The position numbers were made by a program, and so were the translations under genes. Below the pieces are notes generated by a model. That model saw only the letters and a program-made list of their open reading frames with translations, was not told the DNA's origin and made no database searches. Below, one piece after another: positions 34,021 through 42,351 of a stretch of 58,512 bases of DNA. The DNA comes from a virus, in IMG/VR virus record IMGVR_UViG_3300044646_001108, positions 1 through 58,512 of that record; one strand, written 5' to 3'. Positions within the stretch are counted from its first letter, which is position 1. Every line of letters starts with the position of its first letter.

Positions 34021-35018
34021 TTTTCTCCAAGCAAATTTTTGATCTCGCCAACCCCTTGGAGAAAGACGCTACGGGCTTCGCTTGGCGGACCCTTGAACAA
34101 ATGGTTATCCCGCGAACTAAATATGTGGCTCTTGCTCTTCGGAGACTTTGCGACCAGACTGTTTTCAAGCCTGTAGATAACAGAAGCCACAAACGCCTCG
34201 TAATAAGGCGATCCAAATGGGGTAAACATGTTGCCAGTGGCGCGCAAGTTGGCGACTCGCTTGAGAACTGCGTGGCACTGCTTACGCATTATTTTGTGCG
34301 AGTCCACATCAGAATAGAAGTTTCTCATCTGAGTGCTGCCGTCACGCCAGTTGACGCATCCGCCATACGCAAGGTGCGACTTGTCCATAAAGTTCAAAGC
34401 GTGGCTTCCGTTCTCCAGCTTGACGATATTTGGCTTGTCACCCCCGAACAGCAACAGCGATGGCTTACCTTCCGTAGTGCCAAAATTATCTGGCGACGAG
34501 AACATCCAGTTCCAGGGCGACACGTTGCTGCCGTACTGGTACACCCAGGTTCCGTCGGAATACATGGGGCGCTCAAGCGCGCGCTTGTAATCCATGACAG
34601 TAACTTTAGTGGAGCCAAGCCCAAGTCGTCCAAGAAGTGGAAAGGCATTTTTGTATGCCTCGGCATTCTGGTTCTCATCGGACCCTGATTCGGGGTCGCA
34701 GGAAAACGCGCCCATAACTACAACTTCGTCGAGATGGATGCCATTCGACACGAACGTCTCAAGCACATTGGTGCTATCGAACCCGCCGGAGAAGAACAAG
34801 GAAATCTTGCTGTATTGGTCCCGCAGCTGCTGCGCCCTCTCACGATACAGCCGCTCCAAAGACTCGGGTGGCTCAGACTTCCAGTCAACAGCCTCGAATA
34901 CGCTGTCAAAGTAATAAAACCTGGGTTTCCGCCCAAGGCGCTTCCCGATCTCAAGCGCTTCAATTTTTGACGGGACTACAAGCGGGTGCCCGTCAATTAC
35001 ATACCCCACTTCAATCAA
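33966..35018 (-). CDS. PP-loop ATP-pyrophosphatase-like protein (copy 2)
   Basis: 350 residues. The PP-loop is SLFFSGGFDSTNVLETF near residues 74-90, preceded by LERLYRERAQQLRDQY and followed by GIHLDEVVVMG. SGGxDS proteins adenylate a substrate with release of pyrophosphate, as asparagine synthetase, QueC and tRNA thiolases do. The sequence aligns along its length with the protein at 50929-52062 (YYFDSVFEAVDW versus WWFHDEVFGAYDW; FGGDKP versus VGIDKP), so they are paralogues. Substrate unknown. Overlaps the next PP-loop gene by 4 nt. Confidence 0.8.
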   Translation of the reverse strand: MIEVGYVIDGHPLVVPSKIEALEIGKRLGRKPRFYYFDSVFEAVDWKSEPPESLERLYRERAQQLRDQYSKISLFFSGGFDSTNVLETFVSNGIHLDEVVVMGAFSCDPESGSDENQNAEAYKNAFPLLGRLGLGSTKVTVMDYKRALERPMYSDGTWVYQYGSNVSPWNWMFSSPDNFGTTEGKPSLLLFGGDKPNIVKLENGSHALNFMDKSHLAYGGCVNWRDGSTQMRNFYSDVDSHKIMRKQCHAVLKRVANLRATGNMFTPFGSPYYEAFVASVIYRLENSLVAKSPKSKSHIFSSRDNHLFKGPPSEARSVFLQGVGEIKNLLGEKWHDIFNAPLRSRYYFLD

Positions 35019-35791
35019 AGTTGCGCAATGACTTCAGTGCGTTTCCCCAAGGTGAACGCTGCTTTGGTTGCCGTTTCAAGGGTTAAATGGGCGCTTGGGC
35101 GAATTTTTGCCCGGAACGGCAGGTTGTATAGCTTGCTCTTTGCCTCCTGCACAGGAAGCGAGTGGTCTATTTCGAGCAGATAACTTTTTGCGATCTCTGG
35201 CGTTCCAAGGAAAAACGGGTCCGGGTGTGACACAGACCCAAACAATCTGCCTGCGAATGATTCGCCGTAAAGAACACAACTGAAGTCGTTACCAAGCGGC
35301 TGTATCAAGGTTGCCCCGCGCCCATGCGGCACCAAGTCGCCTTCGCCAGAAACATAGGTGGCGCCATTCATTTCCGCTACTTGGATTGCGATCTTTTGGG
35401 CGACCACAGAGCCCCAGTGGATTTTCCAGTCAACGGTATATCCAGGCTGCAGAGCCATTACCCCGGTCGCCGGGATAACCTTTGGCGTGAGCCCCAGTTG
35501 GCGGCAAGCATGGAAAGCGTACTGAGCCTCATTGAATGGAAACAGGTCCAAGACAATGATCGGCGTCACGTTTGCGCCAACCTGAACAAGCTTGCGCAGC
35601 ACGTACTCCGAATCTAAGCCGCCAGAGAGGGCACAAAAAATCTTGTTGTGTTGCTGCGCCAATGTTGAAGCGTGGGCTGTGCATGCCTCATCAAAAGACA
35701 GCTGTTGTGCTGCACCACTGTTGATGGTCGCCAGTGGCGTTGCGCCGTTTTGAACGGCATCTTCGACATTGATTGTGAGCCACATATTCAC
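35015..35791 (-). CDS. PP-loop ATP-pyrophosphatase-like protein (copy 1)
   Basis: 258 residues with the PP-loop FCALSGGLDSEYVLRKLVQV near residues 50-70, then ANVTPIIVLDLFPFNEAQYA. More distant from the other two copies and shorter, without the shared C-terminal half. Its stop overlaps the start of the 350-residue copy, so the two are made together. No ferredoxin-like, synthetase or glutaminase domain is visible, which argues against asparagine synthetase. Confidence 0.75.
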   Translation of the reverse strand: MNMWLTINVEDAVQNGATPLATINSGAAQQLSFDEACTAHASTLAQQHNKIFCALSGGLDSEYVLRKLVQVGANVTPIIVLDLFPFNEAQYAFHACRQLGLTPKVIPATGVMALQPGYTVDWKIHWGSVVAQKIAIQVAEMNGATYVSGEGDLVPHGRGATLIQPLGNDFSCVLYGESFAGRLFGSVSHPDPFFLGTPEIAKSYLLEIDHSLPVQEAKSKLYNLPFRAKIRPSAHLTLETATKAAFTLGKRTEVIAQL

Positions 35792-36189
35792 TGCCCCTCA
35801 AAGAGCGCAGCGATTTCTGGACCAACTGCATCTGCCAAGCTCGGAGTGGACATTGCCTGCTGCTCCTGGTCAGTGAACGCGCCAGTCGAGCCCTGCAAAG
35901 CCGATGAAAGGCTTGTATCGACCAACGGGTCGGCGACAGCTGCAAGTGTTTTAAGCCACTGAACCGGCGCGCTTGCCATAATGACCTTCCGCAATTCGTC
36001 AGCGGTGGGTGATGGAGTTTGCCAGACCGTGATCGAATAATCTGTGCGGCAGGAGAAGATGCTCCCATCCTCATTCCTTGCAGAACAAAGGGCGTCCTCT
36101 GTGGTCAAGGTGCAATCGTCGCTGTAATAGCGAACCACAATGGCATGTTCATCCGGGATGACGTGTAGGATTTTGTATTTGATTTCCAT
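35788..36189 (-). CDS. Hypothetical tail-region protein
   Basis: 133 residues: a beta-rich N-terminus (YKILHVIPDEHAIVVRYYSD) that holds two Cys, then a helical, acidic C-terminal half (DAVGPEIAALFEGQ). Coupled by a 4-nt overlap to the PP-loop gene downstream. No family recognised with confidence. Confidence 0.6.
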   Translation of the reverse strand: MEIKYKILHVIPDEHAIVVRYYSDDCTLTTEDALCSARNEDGSIFSCRTDYSITVWQTPSPTADELRKVIMASAPVQWLKTLAAVADPLVDTSLSSALQGSTGAFTDQEQQAMSTPSLADAVGPEIAALFEGQ

Positions 36190-36191
36190 GA

Positions 36192-36968
36192 TTAAGCCGT
36201 CCCATTCACAATAGTCCCGCTGTTGATGATGCGGTTGATGTTGCCGTAACCGAAAATTCCATAGCCGTTGGCTCCTGCAGACGCAGCAGCACTTGCCGCG
36301 CCCCCGCTCCCGCCCGACCCATTGTTTCCGGCGCCGCCACTGCTGCCAGCGGAGCCTGGGTTTCCGCCAGCGCCGCCATTACCAGCATATGTGCCGCCGC
36401 TGTCGCCAGCCCCGCCGGTTGTGGTAGTGGCATTTCCGGCGGGGACCGTTCCAGCGCCACCTCCGCCGTTTCCGCCAGAGGTGGAGACGTTGTTCTTCCC
36501 GTCGCCATAGATCCCACCACCACCGCCACCACCGCCGCCTCCGGCGCCGCTACCAGTCCCGCTTCCGCCTGTTCCGCCTTGGATGGTGCCAAGGTTATTG
36601 AGAAAGTAAACTCTATTCCCGGTAACGTTCGCAAAGTTCAGTGCATGCCCGCCAGTGGCGCCATCTACCTTAGTGCCCGCAGACCCACTGCCGCCAGTAC
36701 TTGAAGAACCGCTGCCGCCAGCGCCACCATAAGTGGCTCCAGACGAGCCGTTCGCGCCAGTGATGACTGCATTGTTCTGCACAAGAAATTGACTGCCATT
36801 ACCAACCCTGCTTGGAACGGTCTGCACACCATTCGATCTGTTCCCCGCAATCCTGACCATAAGAAACACAGGCTCGGTGTAGGTATTGGTTGGGATTGAT
36901 AAGGAAGAAGTGCCGGTGGCGACCTCCTCATAGACAAAGCGTCGCATCGATGCGGGCATCGTCATCAT
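36192..36968 (-). CDS. Glycine-rich tail adhesin-like protein
   Basis: 258 residues. After a 70-residue N-terminal domain, residues about 70-235 are dominated by Gly with Ser, Ala, Thr and Asn, including a run of ten Gly, and the protein ends in a short hydrophobic YGIFGYGNINRIINSG element. Long Gly-rich segments that form packed polyglycine-II helices are known in gp38-type receptor-binding tips. Receptor binding is an inference from composition and position next to fibre genes. Confidence 0.65.
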   Translation of the reverse strand: MMTMPASMRRFVYEEVATGTSSLSIPTNTYTEPVFLMVRIAGNRSNGVQTVPSRVGNGSQFLVQNNAVITGANGSSGATYGGAGGSGSSSTGGSGSAGTKVDGATGGHALNFANVTGNRVYFLNNLGTIQGGTGGSGTGSGAGGGGGGGGGGIYGDGKNNVSTSGGNGGGGAGTVPAGNATTTTGGAGDSGGTYAGNGGAGGNPGSAGSSGGAGNNGSGGSGGAASAAASAGANGYGIFGYGNINRIINSGTIVNGTA

Positions 36969-37591
36969 TACGCCATCCCCCTCATATAGCTTCCGTTGAG
37001 GTTTGTGCCGTCGTAGTAGAAGGATAAGATGTCAACTGCGCCTGCCGACGTAGACAGCACCGGCACCGCGCCGCCCGCCCACTTAAACATACTGCCCCAT
37101 GTGACCGTTCTGTTTCCGGTGCCATCCTGAATGAGCTTTAAGGTCAAATACGATGCGTCCTGCAAATTCGTCGGGTTCGCAATTGTTCGATTGCCAGCGA
37201 GCGTCAGCTGAGCGGCTTGACCGTTTTTTGCATCCCAGTTCACCGTTGCGCCATCAGTGAGGACTTGGCGCAGATACTGGGGGTTACTCTTCTGGGTGAA
37301 CTCTTGCAGAAGTGCAGCATTGATGCGCAACTCGACCCTTGCCCCAGCGTTAAACGCAGTGCCAGTCGTTCCGTCTTGCCCGCGAACAATCGTCAGTGCG
37401 TCGGTGCTGCGAGCAGTCACTTTCACAACCTCTGTGTTTGTGCCCTCAACCAAGGTGACGTAGAAGAAATCAGGGCTGGTTGGCGTCGGGAATCTTGAGC
37501 CAGTCCCTGTGGCGACGGTCAGTGAAGTCGCAGAGTTGGTGATGGCAGACGCAAGCGTAGTCGCTGCGTTGTTCGTAAATAGGATGGGCAT
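36968..37591 (-). CDS. Tail fibre-type structural protein
   Basis: 207 residues. The N-terminal LASAITNSATSLTVATGTG and YVTLVEGTNTEVVKVTARS are hallmarks of phage fibre or decoration proteins with beta-sandwich folds. The C-terminal part (NWDAKNGQAAQLTLAGNRTI ... GAVDILSFYYDGTNLNGSY) is another common fibre motif. Coupled by single-base overlaps to both neighbours. Confidence 0.7.
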   Translation of the reverse strand: MPILFTNNAATTLASAITNSATSLTVATGTGSRFPTPTSPDFFYVTLVEGTNTEVVKVTARSTDALTIVRGQDGTTGTAFNAGARVELRINAALLQEFTQKSNPQYLRQVLTDGATVNWDAKNGQAAQLTLAGNRTIANPTNLQDASYLTLKLIQDGTGNRTVTWGSMFKWAGGAVPVLSTSAGAVDILSFYYDGTNLNGSYMRGMA

Positions 37592-39987
37592 TATCCAGTT
37601 CTCCTGACTTCAAACATTGCCCTGTTGGCGGCGACGTCGCACAACAAGTAGTTGGGTTTCGTGATTACAAGGGTTCGGTTTGCGTCAGCGGATACCTTGA
37701 TTTTCTGATTCAAGGTCCGCCTCAATCTGGCGCTTTCAATGCTGAAGACATTACTCACGTCTCCAGCCATATTCTTTGTGAGCGCCATCGTTGAAGTCGC
37801 GCTCGCCGATGCGCCTCTGACCGAAGCTATGTTCTTGGTTATGTCGAGGGCGGCGCCAGCCGTGGCAAAAACCGACTCGTTCGCCGCAAGCGACTTGGTT
37901 AGGTCGACAAACACAATCGTGCTGACGACAGCGCTGCCGTCGAGCGCCATGTTTTTGGTCAGCGCAACATCAGCCAAAGTGGTGACTGCCGCAGAGCCGG
38001 TCACCTCCATGTTCTTGGTGATGTCGGCAAACGCTTGAGTTGTCGCGGCAACCAAGGGCTCGGCAGCTATGACAAACGCAACAAACGCTGAGGCTTGGGT
38101 GGTGGCAACAGCTTGCGCCTGTACCTCGACAACGTAATCGACATAAAAGATCGCCTGGGTATTGACGGCTGCGCTGCCGCTCAACTCCAGGTTCTTTGTG
38201 ATGTCAGCCGCTGCAGTGGTTGAACCACTGCTGGCGGCGGCTGCGGCTACGACATAGTCAACGTAATGTTGACCAGATGCCGCCACTGTTGCGCTCGCGC
38301 CTGCCGCAAGGTCCTTGGCAACACCAAGCTCAGAGCTTGCGCCTGCCGAAGCCGCCGCATCAGACGCAAGGGGCTTGTCGACTGACAAGGCTCCCGATGA
38401 GGACGCAGCACATGAGGCGCCGACAGCAAGCGGCTTTTCGACGCCTACGCTTGCATAAACGGAGGCAACAGCATTTGCCTGCGCCTCAATGTTCTTCGTG
38501 ACATCCGCTGGCGCAGCAGAGACTTCCGCTGTGCATTGGTCTGCGCACTCAAGGTTTTTGGTTGCGGCAAGGTCAGCAAGCGTAGATGCCGACGCAGCAG
38601 CATCTTGCCCCTCAAGCAGCTTATCGATTGCGGCGGCAGCAGTCGATGTCGCGGCGACGAAAGCGGACGACGCGACGGAATAGTCAACAAGCACAGCGCC
38701 TACCGATGTGGCAAGAGCGCTCTGATTTGAGGCAATCGTGAAGTCGACGTAATGCTGGGCAACAACAACAGCTGTTGACAGCGAGCTTCCGTCTACGGCG
38801 TACTGGACGTAGTGCTGACCCTCAGCAACAGCTGTTGCTTGAGCGAGTCCGGCAAGAACCTTCTCAAGGCTGGCGGCAACAATCGTCGAAACAGCCGCCG
38901 ACCCAGAAGCCTCTATGACCTTCGTGAGGGAAACGTCGGACGAGACGGAAGCAGAGGCGCTTGCAGCCACCGCGACAACGTAGTCCGCATAAGCATCGGC
39001 TGTCGTTGTTGCTGAAGCGCTGGCGAACAATGCCAGCCCCTTCGTTACATCTAGATTGGCGTTGTCTACAGCAGCCAATGCGGCGATGTCAGCGCTCAGC
39101 GTATTTGAGACAGCAAGCGCAGCATTATCAGCAAGACCACTGACGTTTAAGCCAGGGCTCAGCGCATCGCCGCCGAGGACGCCTTCGTTAAGCGCAACTT
39201 CCCCAATCTCGCTAAAAGAAAGAGAGGTCTCTGGTACGCCAACCTCAAGCGTCTTCTGCAACGCGAGCGAGGCTAAGGATATGCTGCTGGCAAATTGCCC
39301 AGCGCCGGATACTACGTAGTCAACAAGAATCCCGCCATTTGAAGAAACAACAACGCTTGCTTCATCTGCCAGAGGCTTGGAGACGTCGGTAGAGGCAGCA
39401 TCAGTCGATGCGGCAACCGATATACCGCCATCGATTGACTTGATGACCTCAAGCGATGAGGCAATTAACGCCGCTGCCGATACAGCAGACTCAATGGACT
39501 TCGTAACTGAAGCGGGAGCAGTGCCAGCAATAGCTGTTGCTGTCTGCTGACTTCCCACCACATAAGAGACGATGGCGGTTGCCGGGTCTGAAACGGCGCT
39601 AGAGGATGCGCTCCCAGCAACCACGAAGCCAACGTAGTGCTGCGCCGACGAGGCGGCTGACACCCCGGCAGAAGCACCAAGAGCTTTGGTTATGTCAGCG
39701 CTTGCGCTTGCAGTCGCGGAGGCATCGACTGCATCTTCCAGTGGCTTGGTTACCCCAAGTGCCGCTGTGCCGACTACAGCCGTGCAATCGATTGAGTCTT
39801 CGAGATTCTTCGTGACACTGGCAGCGGCGCTGCCAACAGCCGCCGTTGCTGAAACTGCGGACTCAATGTTTTTGGTGACGGAAAGCGGCGCGGCACCAGC
39901 GATAGCTGTGCAATTGGATGAGCTGCCAAACTCCAAGAAGCCGCTGTTTAGCAGCCCCCCATTAAACGCGCCGCTCCCGACAAGCAT
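37591..39987 (-). CDS. 798-residue repetitive tail fibre-like protein
   Basis: Composition is dominated by Ala, Ser, Val and Thr, with almost no Trp, His or Cys. Two alternating repeat types of about 20-25 residues are visible throughout: one around VTKNLE / ITKNME followed by SAAVxTxA, the other around YVDYVVAxAxASAS. Near residues 235-280 is a non-repetitive insert. The C-terminus (SADANRTLVITKPNYLLCDV) ends the pattern. The regular period suggests a beta-solenoid or triple-stranded fibre. No enzyme motif. Confidence 0.65.
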   Translation of the reverse strand: MLVGSGAFNGGLLNSGFLEFGSSSNCTAIAGAAPLSVTKNIESAVSATAAVGSAAASVTKNLEDSIDCTAVVGTAALGVTKPLEDAVDASATASASADITKALGASAGVSAASSAQHYVGFVVAGSASSSAVSDPATAIVSYVVGSQQTATAIAGTAPASVTKSIESAVSAAALIASSLEVIKSIDGGISVAASTDAASTDVSKPLADEASVVVSSNGGILVDYVVSGAGQFASSISLASLALQKTLEVGVPETSLSFSEIGEVALNEGVLGGDALSPGLNVSGLADNAALAVSNTLSADIAALAAVDNANLDVTKGLALFASASATTTADAYADYVVAVAASASASVSSDVSLTKVIEASGSAAVSTIVAASLEKVLAGLAQATAVAEGQHYVQYAVDGSSLSTAVVVAQHYVDFTIASNQSALATSVGAVLVDYSVASSAFVAATSTAAAAIDKLLEGQDAAASASTLADLAATKNLECADQCTAEVSAAPADVTKNIEAQANAVASVYASVGVEKPLAVGASCAASSSGALSVDKPLASDAAASAGASSELGVAKDLAAGASATVAASGQHYVDYVVAAAAASSGSTTAAADITKNLELSGSAAVNTQAIFYVDYVVEVQAQAVATTQASAFVAFVIAAEPLVAATTQAFADITKNMEVTGSAAVTTLADVALTKNMALDGSAVVSTIVFVDLTKSLAANESVFATAGAALDITKNIASVRGASASATSTMALTKNMAGDVSNVFSIESARLRRTLNQKIKVSADANRTLVITKPNYLLCDVAANRAMFEVRRTG

Positions 39988-39999
39988 CAGTCAGCCCCG

Positions 40000-40431
40000 T
40001 TAGGCAAACGTGATGGACAGCGAATCAACCGGGAACGTCACCGTATCCGACTGGTTGATGGTCTTGGCAATCGTCAGAGCGCCCCAGAACAGCAGGTTGC
40101 CAGCTGTTGCGGCGTCATAGATGCCAAAGTGCGACACGGTTCCCCAGGTCCCGGTTGGGGTTGGGAACGTCACTGCTGCAGCGTTCTTTGTGTTTCCGCC
40201 TGTGCCAGAAGAGACCGCACCAGTGGTGTTGTTGGTCGACTTCCAGTTGGTCAAAGACGGAGTCAAAGCGACGCGCGCGTATGAATTGCCGCTTACTTCT
40301 GTGCCGCCACCGGCATCCGAGGGAGCCGCAGTCAGAAGACCAATATGCAGCGCGGTTGGCGCGGCAAACGTCTGGGCACGGAAGACGTGGTCAATGAGTT
40401 TGTTTTCCAAATAGTCCGACATTGCAGACAT
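40000..40431 (-). CDS. Small phage virion protein of the tail-fibre family
   Basis: 143 residues, start after AAAGGAAAC. The pattern YLENKLIDHVFRAQTFAAPT, then ALHIGLLTAAPSDAG and NSYARVALTPS, and the C-terminal GIYDAATAGNLLFWGAL / VTFPVDSLSITF is a widespread family usually called tail fibre or decoration protein. It probably coats or caps part of the virion. Confidence 0.75.
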   Translation of the reverse strand: MSAMSDYLENKLIDHVFRAQTFAAPTALHIGLLTAAPSDAGGGTEVSGNSYARVALTPSLTNWKSTNNTTGAVSSGTGGNTKNAAAVTFPTPTGTWGTVSHFGIYDAATAGNLLFWGALTIAKTINQSDTVTFPVDSLSITFA

Positions 40432-40453
40432 GATCGTTTCCTTTCAAAAGAGG

Positions 40454-40786
40454 TTAAGCGAACTGTTGGCGAACGCTGAACTTCAGCGTCTCGTAAACGG
40501 TTTCTATGAGTCCATCGTAGTCAATTGACACCTCCCCTTCGTAAAACCCTGGATCAACATTCAAGGTGGTCCCAGGAAAGTTGAATCGCACAACACCGTC
40601 TGATAGCGGTGCAACCTTCTCACAGATGAGTGTTGCAAGTACCGTTTCGCTTCCGGCTTGCCTGAAGAACACGCGAACGAAAATATCCGGGTCATCCAGG
40701 TTGATTGGTGACCCATCTTCACGGGTCAACTTCAAGGTAATTGAAGGTAGGTTGTCGCCCTGTACAAGCTTGATGCGCTCTGCCAT
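40454..40786 (-). CDS. BppU N-terminal-like baseplate/fibre protein
   Basis: 110 residues. MAERIKLVQGDNLPSITLKL, then REDGSPINL and the C-terminal FYEGEVSIDYDGLIETVYET resemble the N-terminal domain of phage upper-baseplate (BppU-type) proteins that anchor fibres. It lies between tail adaptors and fibre genes, which fits. Confidence 0.7.
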   Translation of the reverse strand: MAERIKLVQGDNLPSITLKLTREDGSPINLDDPDIFVRVFFRQAGSETVLATLICEKVAPLSDGVVRFNFPGTTLNVDPGFYEGEVSIDYDGLIETVYETLKFSVRQQFA

Positions 40787-40787
40787 C

Positions 40788-41444
40788 TCACACTCCTGTT
40801 AGCCGAACCCTGACCTCGGCTCTTGAGTTGCCCCTGATGGCTCGCGATCTGGCGGCGTTGACGCCCGACATAAATGCAGTGAGGTTTGCTGCGCTTGCTG
40901 GACCGTTTGTCCACGGCTTGTTTGCCATAGAGAGCAGTCTGTATTTGGCGCCACTTGCAATCACCTCCGCGTAGTCCTCAAACAGAACGTCGTCGAAAGT
41001 CGCTGCGCTACGCGATGGCTTGAGAGCCACGCGCATCGTGAGCGAGTTCGATGCTGTCTCTTTAGGGATCGGGAACACGCTGATCGAGCGCTCGTCCTTT
41101 TGCAAGAACACTCTCGGATCGGCGCGGCTTTTGTCTGCGCCCGTGAATAAGGTGTTGTACACCTCAGCCTTAGGCACACTATCTGGGGCAGCGGGATCGA
41201 GTTCGTTGCTGCGATACCAGGCTCGCATCACCTTCACCACAAGCTGCCCTGTTGGGGGCTCAAGCTCATAGTCGGTGATCCCAGCCAGAATCGTCACAGG
41301 GTCGTGATCACGCTGAATGACATGTGTCTTCTCGCAGAACTCAATCAGCGCGGACCTTATTGCCACGTCAGCCGTGATCTCGGGACATCCAGGCACTTCA
41401 GGAAGAACGAACTGATAAAAGTCGTCGAGAGTAGCCATGATCAA
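40788..41444 (-). CDS. Head-tail/short-tail adaptor protein
   Basis: 218 residues (ATG 41444 or 41438; the first overlaps the upstream TGA). Starts TLDDFYQFVLPEVPGCPEIT, continues with helices and SVFPIPKETASNSLTMRVAL strands, ending in a basic arm. Position next to the gp11-like adaptor and the look of the fold suggest a second portal-to-tail adaptor. Confidence 0.65.
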   Translation of the reverse strand: MIMATLDDFYQFVLPEVPGCPEITADVAIRSALIEFCEKTHVIQRDHDPVTILAGITDYELEPPTGQLVVKVMRAWYRSNELDPAAPDSVPKAEVYNTLFTGADKSRADPRVFLQKDERSISVFPIPKETASNSLTMRVALKPSRSAATFDDVLFEDYAEVIASGAKYRLLSMANKPWTNGPASAANLTAFMSGVNAARSRAIRGNSRAEVRVRLTGV

Positions 41445-42139
41445 GCCATATCAAGCTGCGCCGACTTGGGCGGGACGCCATCCATATTCGTCACGTTCGG
41501 AGACGTGGAAATGCGGCGGCGGTTTCCGATCCCCAGCGAGTTGGCGAACATTTGGTAATGCACTCCAGCCCGCTGCAGGTTCCCTGCGTACTCAGAATCT
41601 TTACTGAAGGCTCGGTACAGGATGTAATCCAGTAGCACGCCAGAGTAAATATCCTCGCTTTGCAGTATTGACGTTGAGCTTAGATCGCCAGTGGTCACGT
41701 CAACCGGAGACTTTGAGTAAACAATCTCCAGTTTGTGACCAACAACGGCTGGCGGGTACACGTAAAACGTCTTTGGCGAGCGCTCATCGAACATAAAGTG
41801 CTTGAGGCTCGTTGACGAAGTTTCCGTGTGCCAGTCAGGAAGCTGCGCGTCGAGAATCTCACGCTCCACTACGCGGACCGCGCGTCCAACCACGCCTGCA
41901 GATGACACATTGCGCACGGCATCCAGAAAACGATTCCCATCAGTGGGAATGGTTTGCTGTGAGCCAGCGGCAAGCGTCATCACAAACGTGGCGGAGTAAA
42001 TGTCCGGGCGGTGGATTGCAAGTTCACGACGACCATCGTTCAGGTAGCGGAGCAGCTCGGCTTGCGCCCAACGAACGTTGGTTTGGTCCTGAAGGATGTC
42101 TCCAGCCCTGGTGAGGATTTCATTGGGTGTTTGTGCCAT
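41441..42139 (-). CDS. Tail tubular protein A-like adaptor (T7 gp11 type)
   Basis: 232 residues. TPNEILTRAGDILQDQTNVR, WAQAELLRYLNDGRRELAIH and the C-terminal EDIYSGVLLDYILYRAFSKD form the helical pattern of short-tail adaptors that dock on the portal (a DUF6682-like protein, from memory). Such proteins are typical of podoviruses. Confidence 0.75.
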   Translation of the reverse strand: MAQTPNEILTRAGDILQDQTNVRWAQAELLRYLNDGRRELAIHRPDIYSATFVMTLAAGSQQTIPTDGNRFLDAVRNVSSAGVVGRAVRVVEREILDAQLPDWHTETSSTSLKHFMFDERSPKTFYVYPPAVVGHKLEIVYSKSPVDVTTGDLSSTSILQSEDIYSGVLLDYILYRAFSKDSEYAGNLQRAGVHYQMFANSLGIGNRRRISTSPNVTNMDGVPPKSAQLDMA

Positions 42140-42308
42140 GCGGCTCTCCTATCTTTGGGATGGCTACTCTTCTGCGACGAACAACCTTTGCGGGCTCAGG
42201 CTCAACCTTTGCGGGCTTGGGCTCTTCGTAAATCTCGTAATCGCCAGAGTCCATCAGGACCTTGGCATACGCATAAACATTGCCGTTTCGTTTGTGTCGT
42301 AGAAGCAT
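42120..42308 (-). CDS. Small basic protein between coat and tail genes
   Basis: 62 residues: MLLRHKRNGNVYAYAKVLMD, then a Lys/Pro/Glu-rich linker with RRRRV. The short beta-hairpin start is like small head-completion proteins. Overlaps the adaptor by 20 nt. Confidence 0.55.
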   Translation of the reverse strand: MLLRHKRNGNVYAYAKVLMDSGDYEIYEEPKPAKVEPEPAKVVRRRRVAIPKIGEPHGTNTQ

Positions 42309-42351
42309 TGGAAGAAAGGGCGGACCGAGTTGCCCCAGCCCGCCCTACTCA

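Noticed and set aside
33966-35791. PP-loop genes as a 7-deazaguanine (QueC) DNA-modification pathway
   Set aside because: No FolE, QueD, QueE, DpdA or transglycosylase-like gene was seen and no QueC zinc Cys motif is visible.
37591-39987. Diversity-generating retroelement target
   Set aside because: Repeats suggested a variable fibre, but no reverse transcriptase or template repeat was found.
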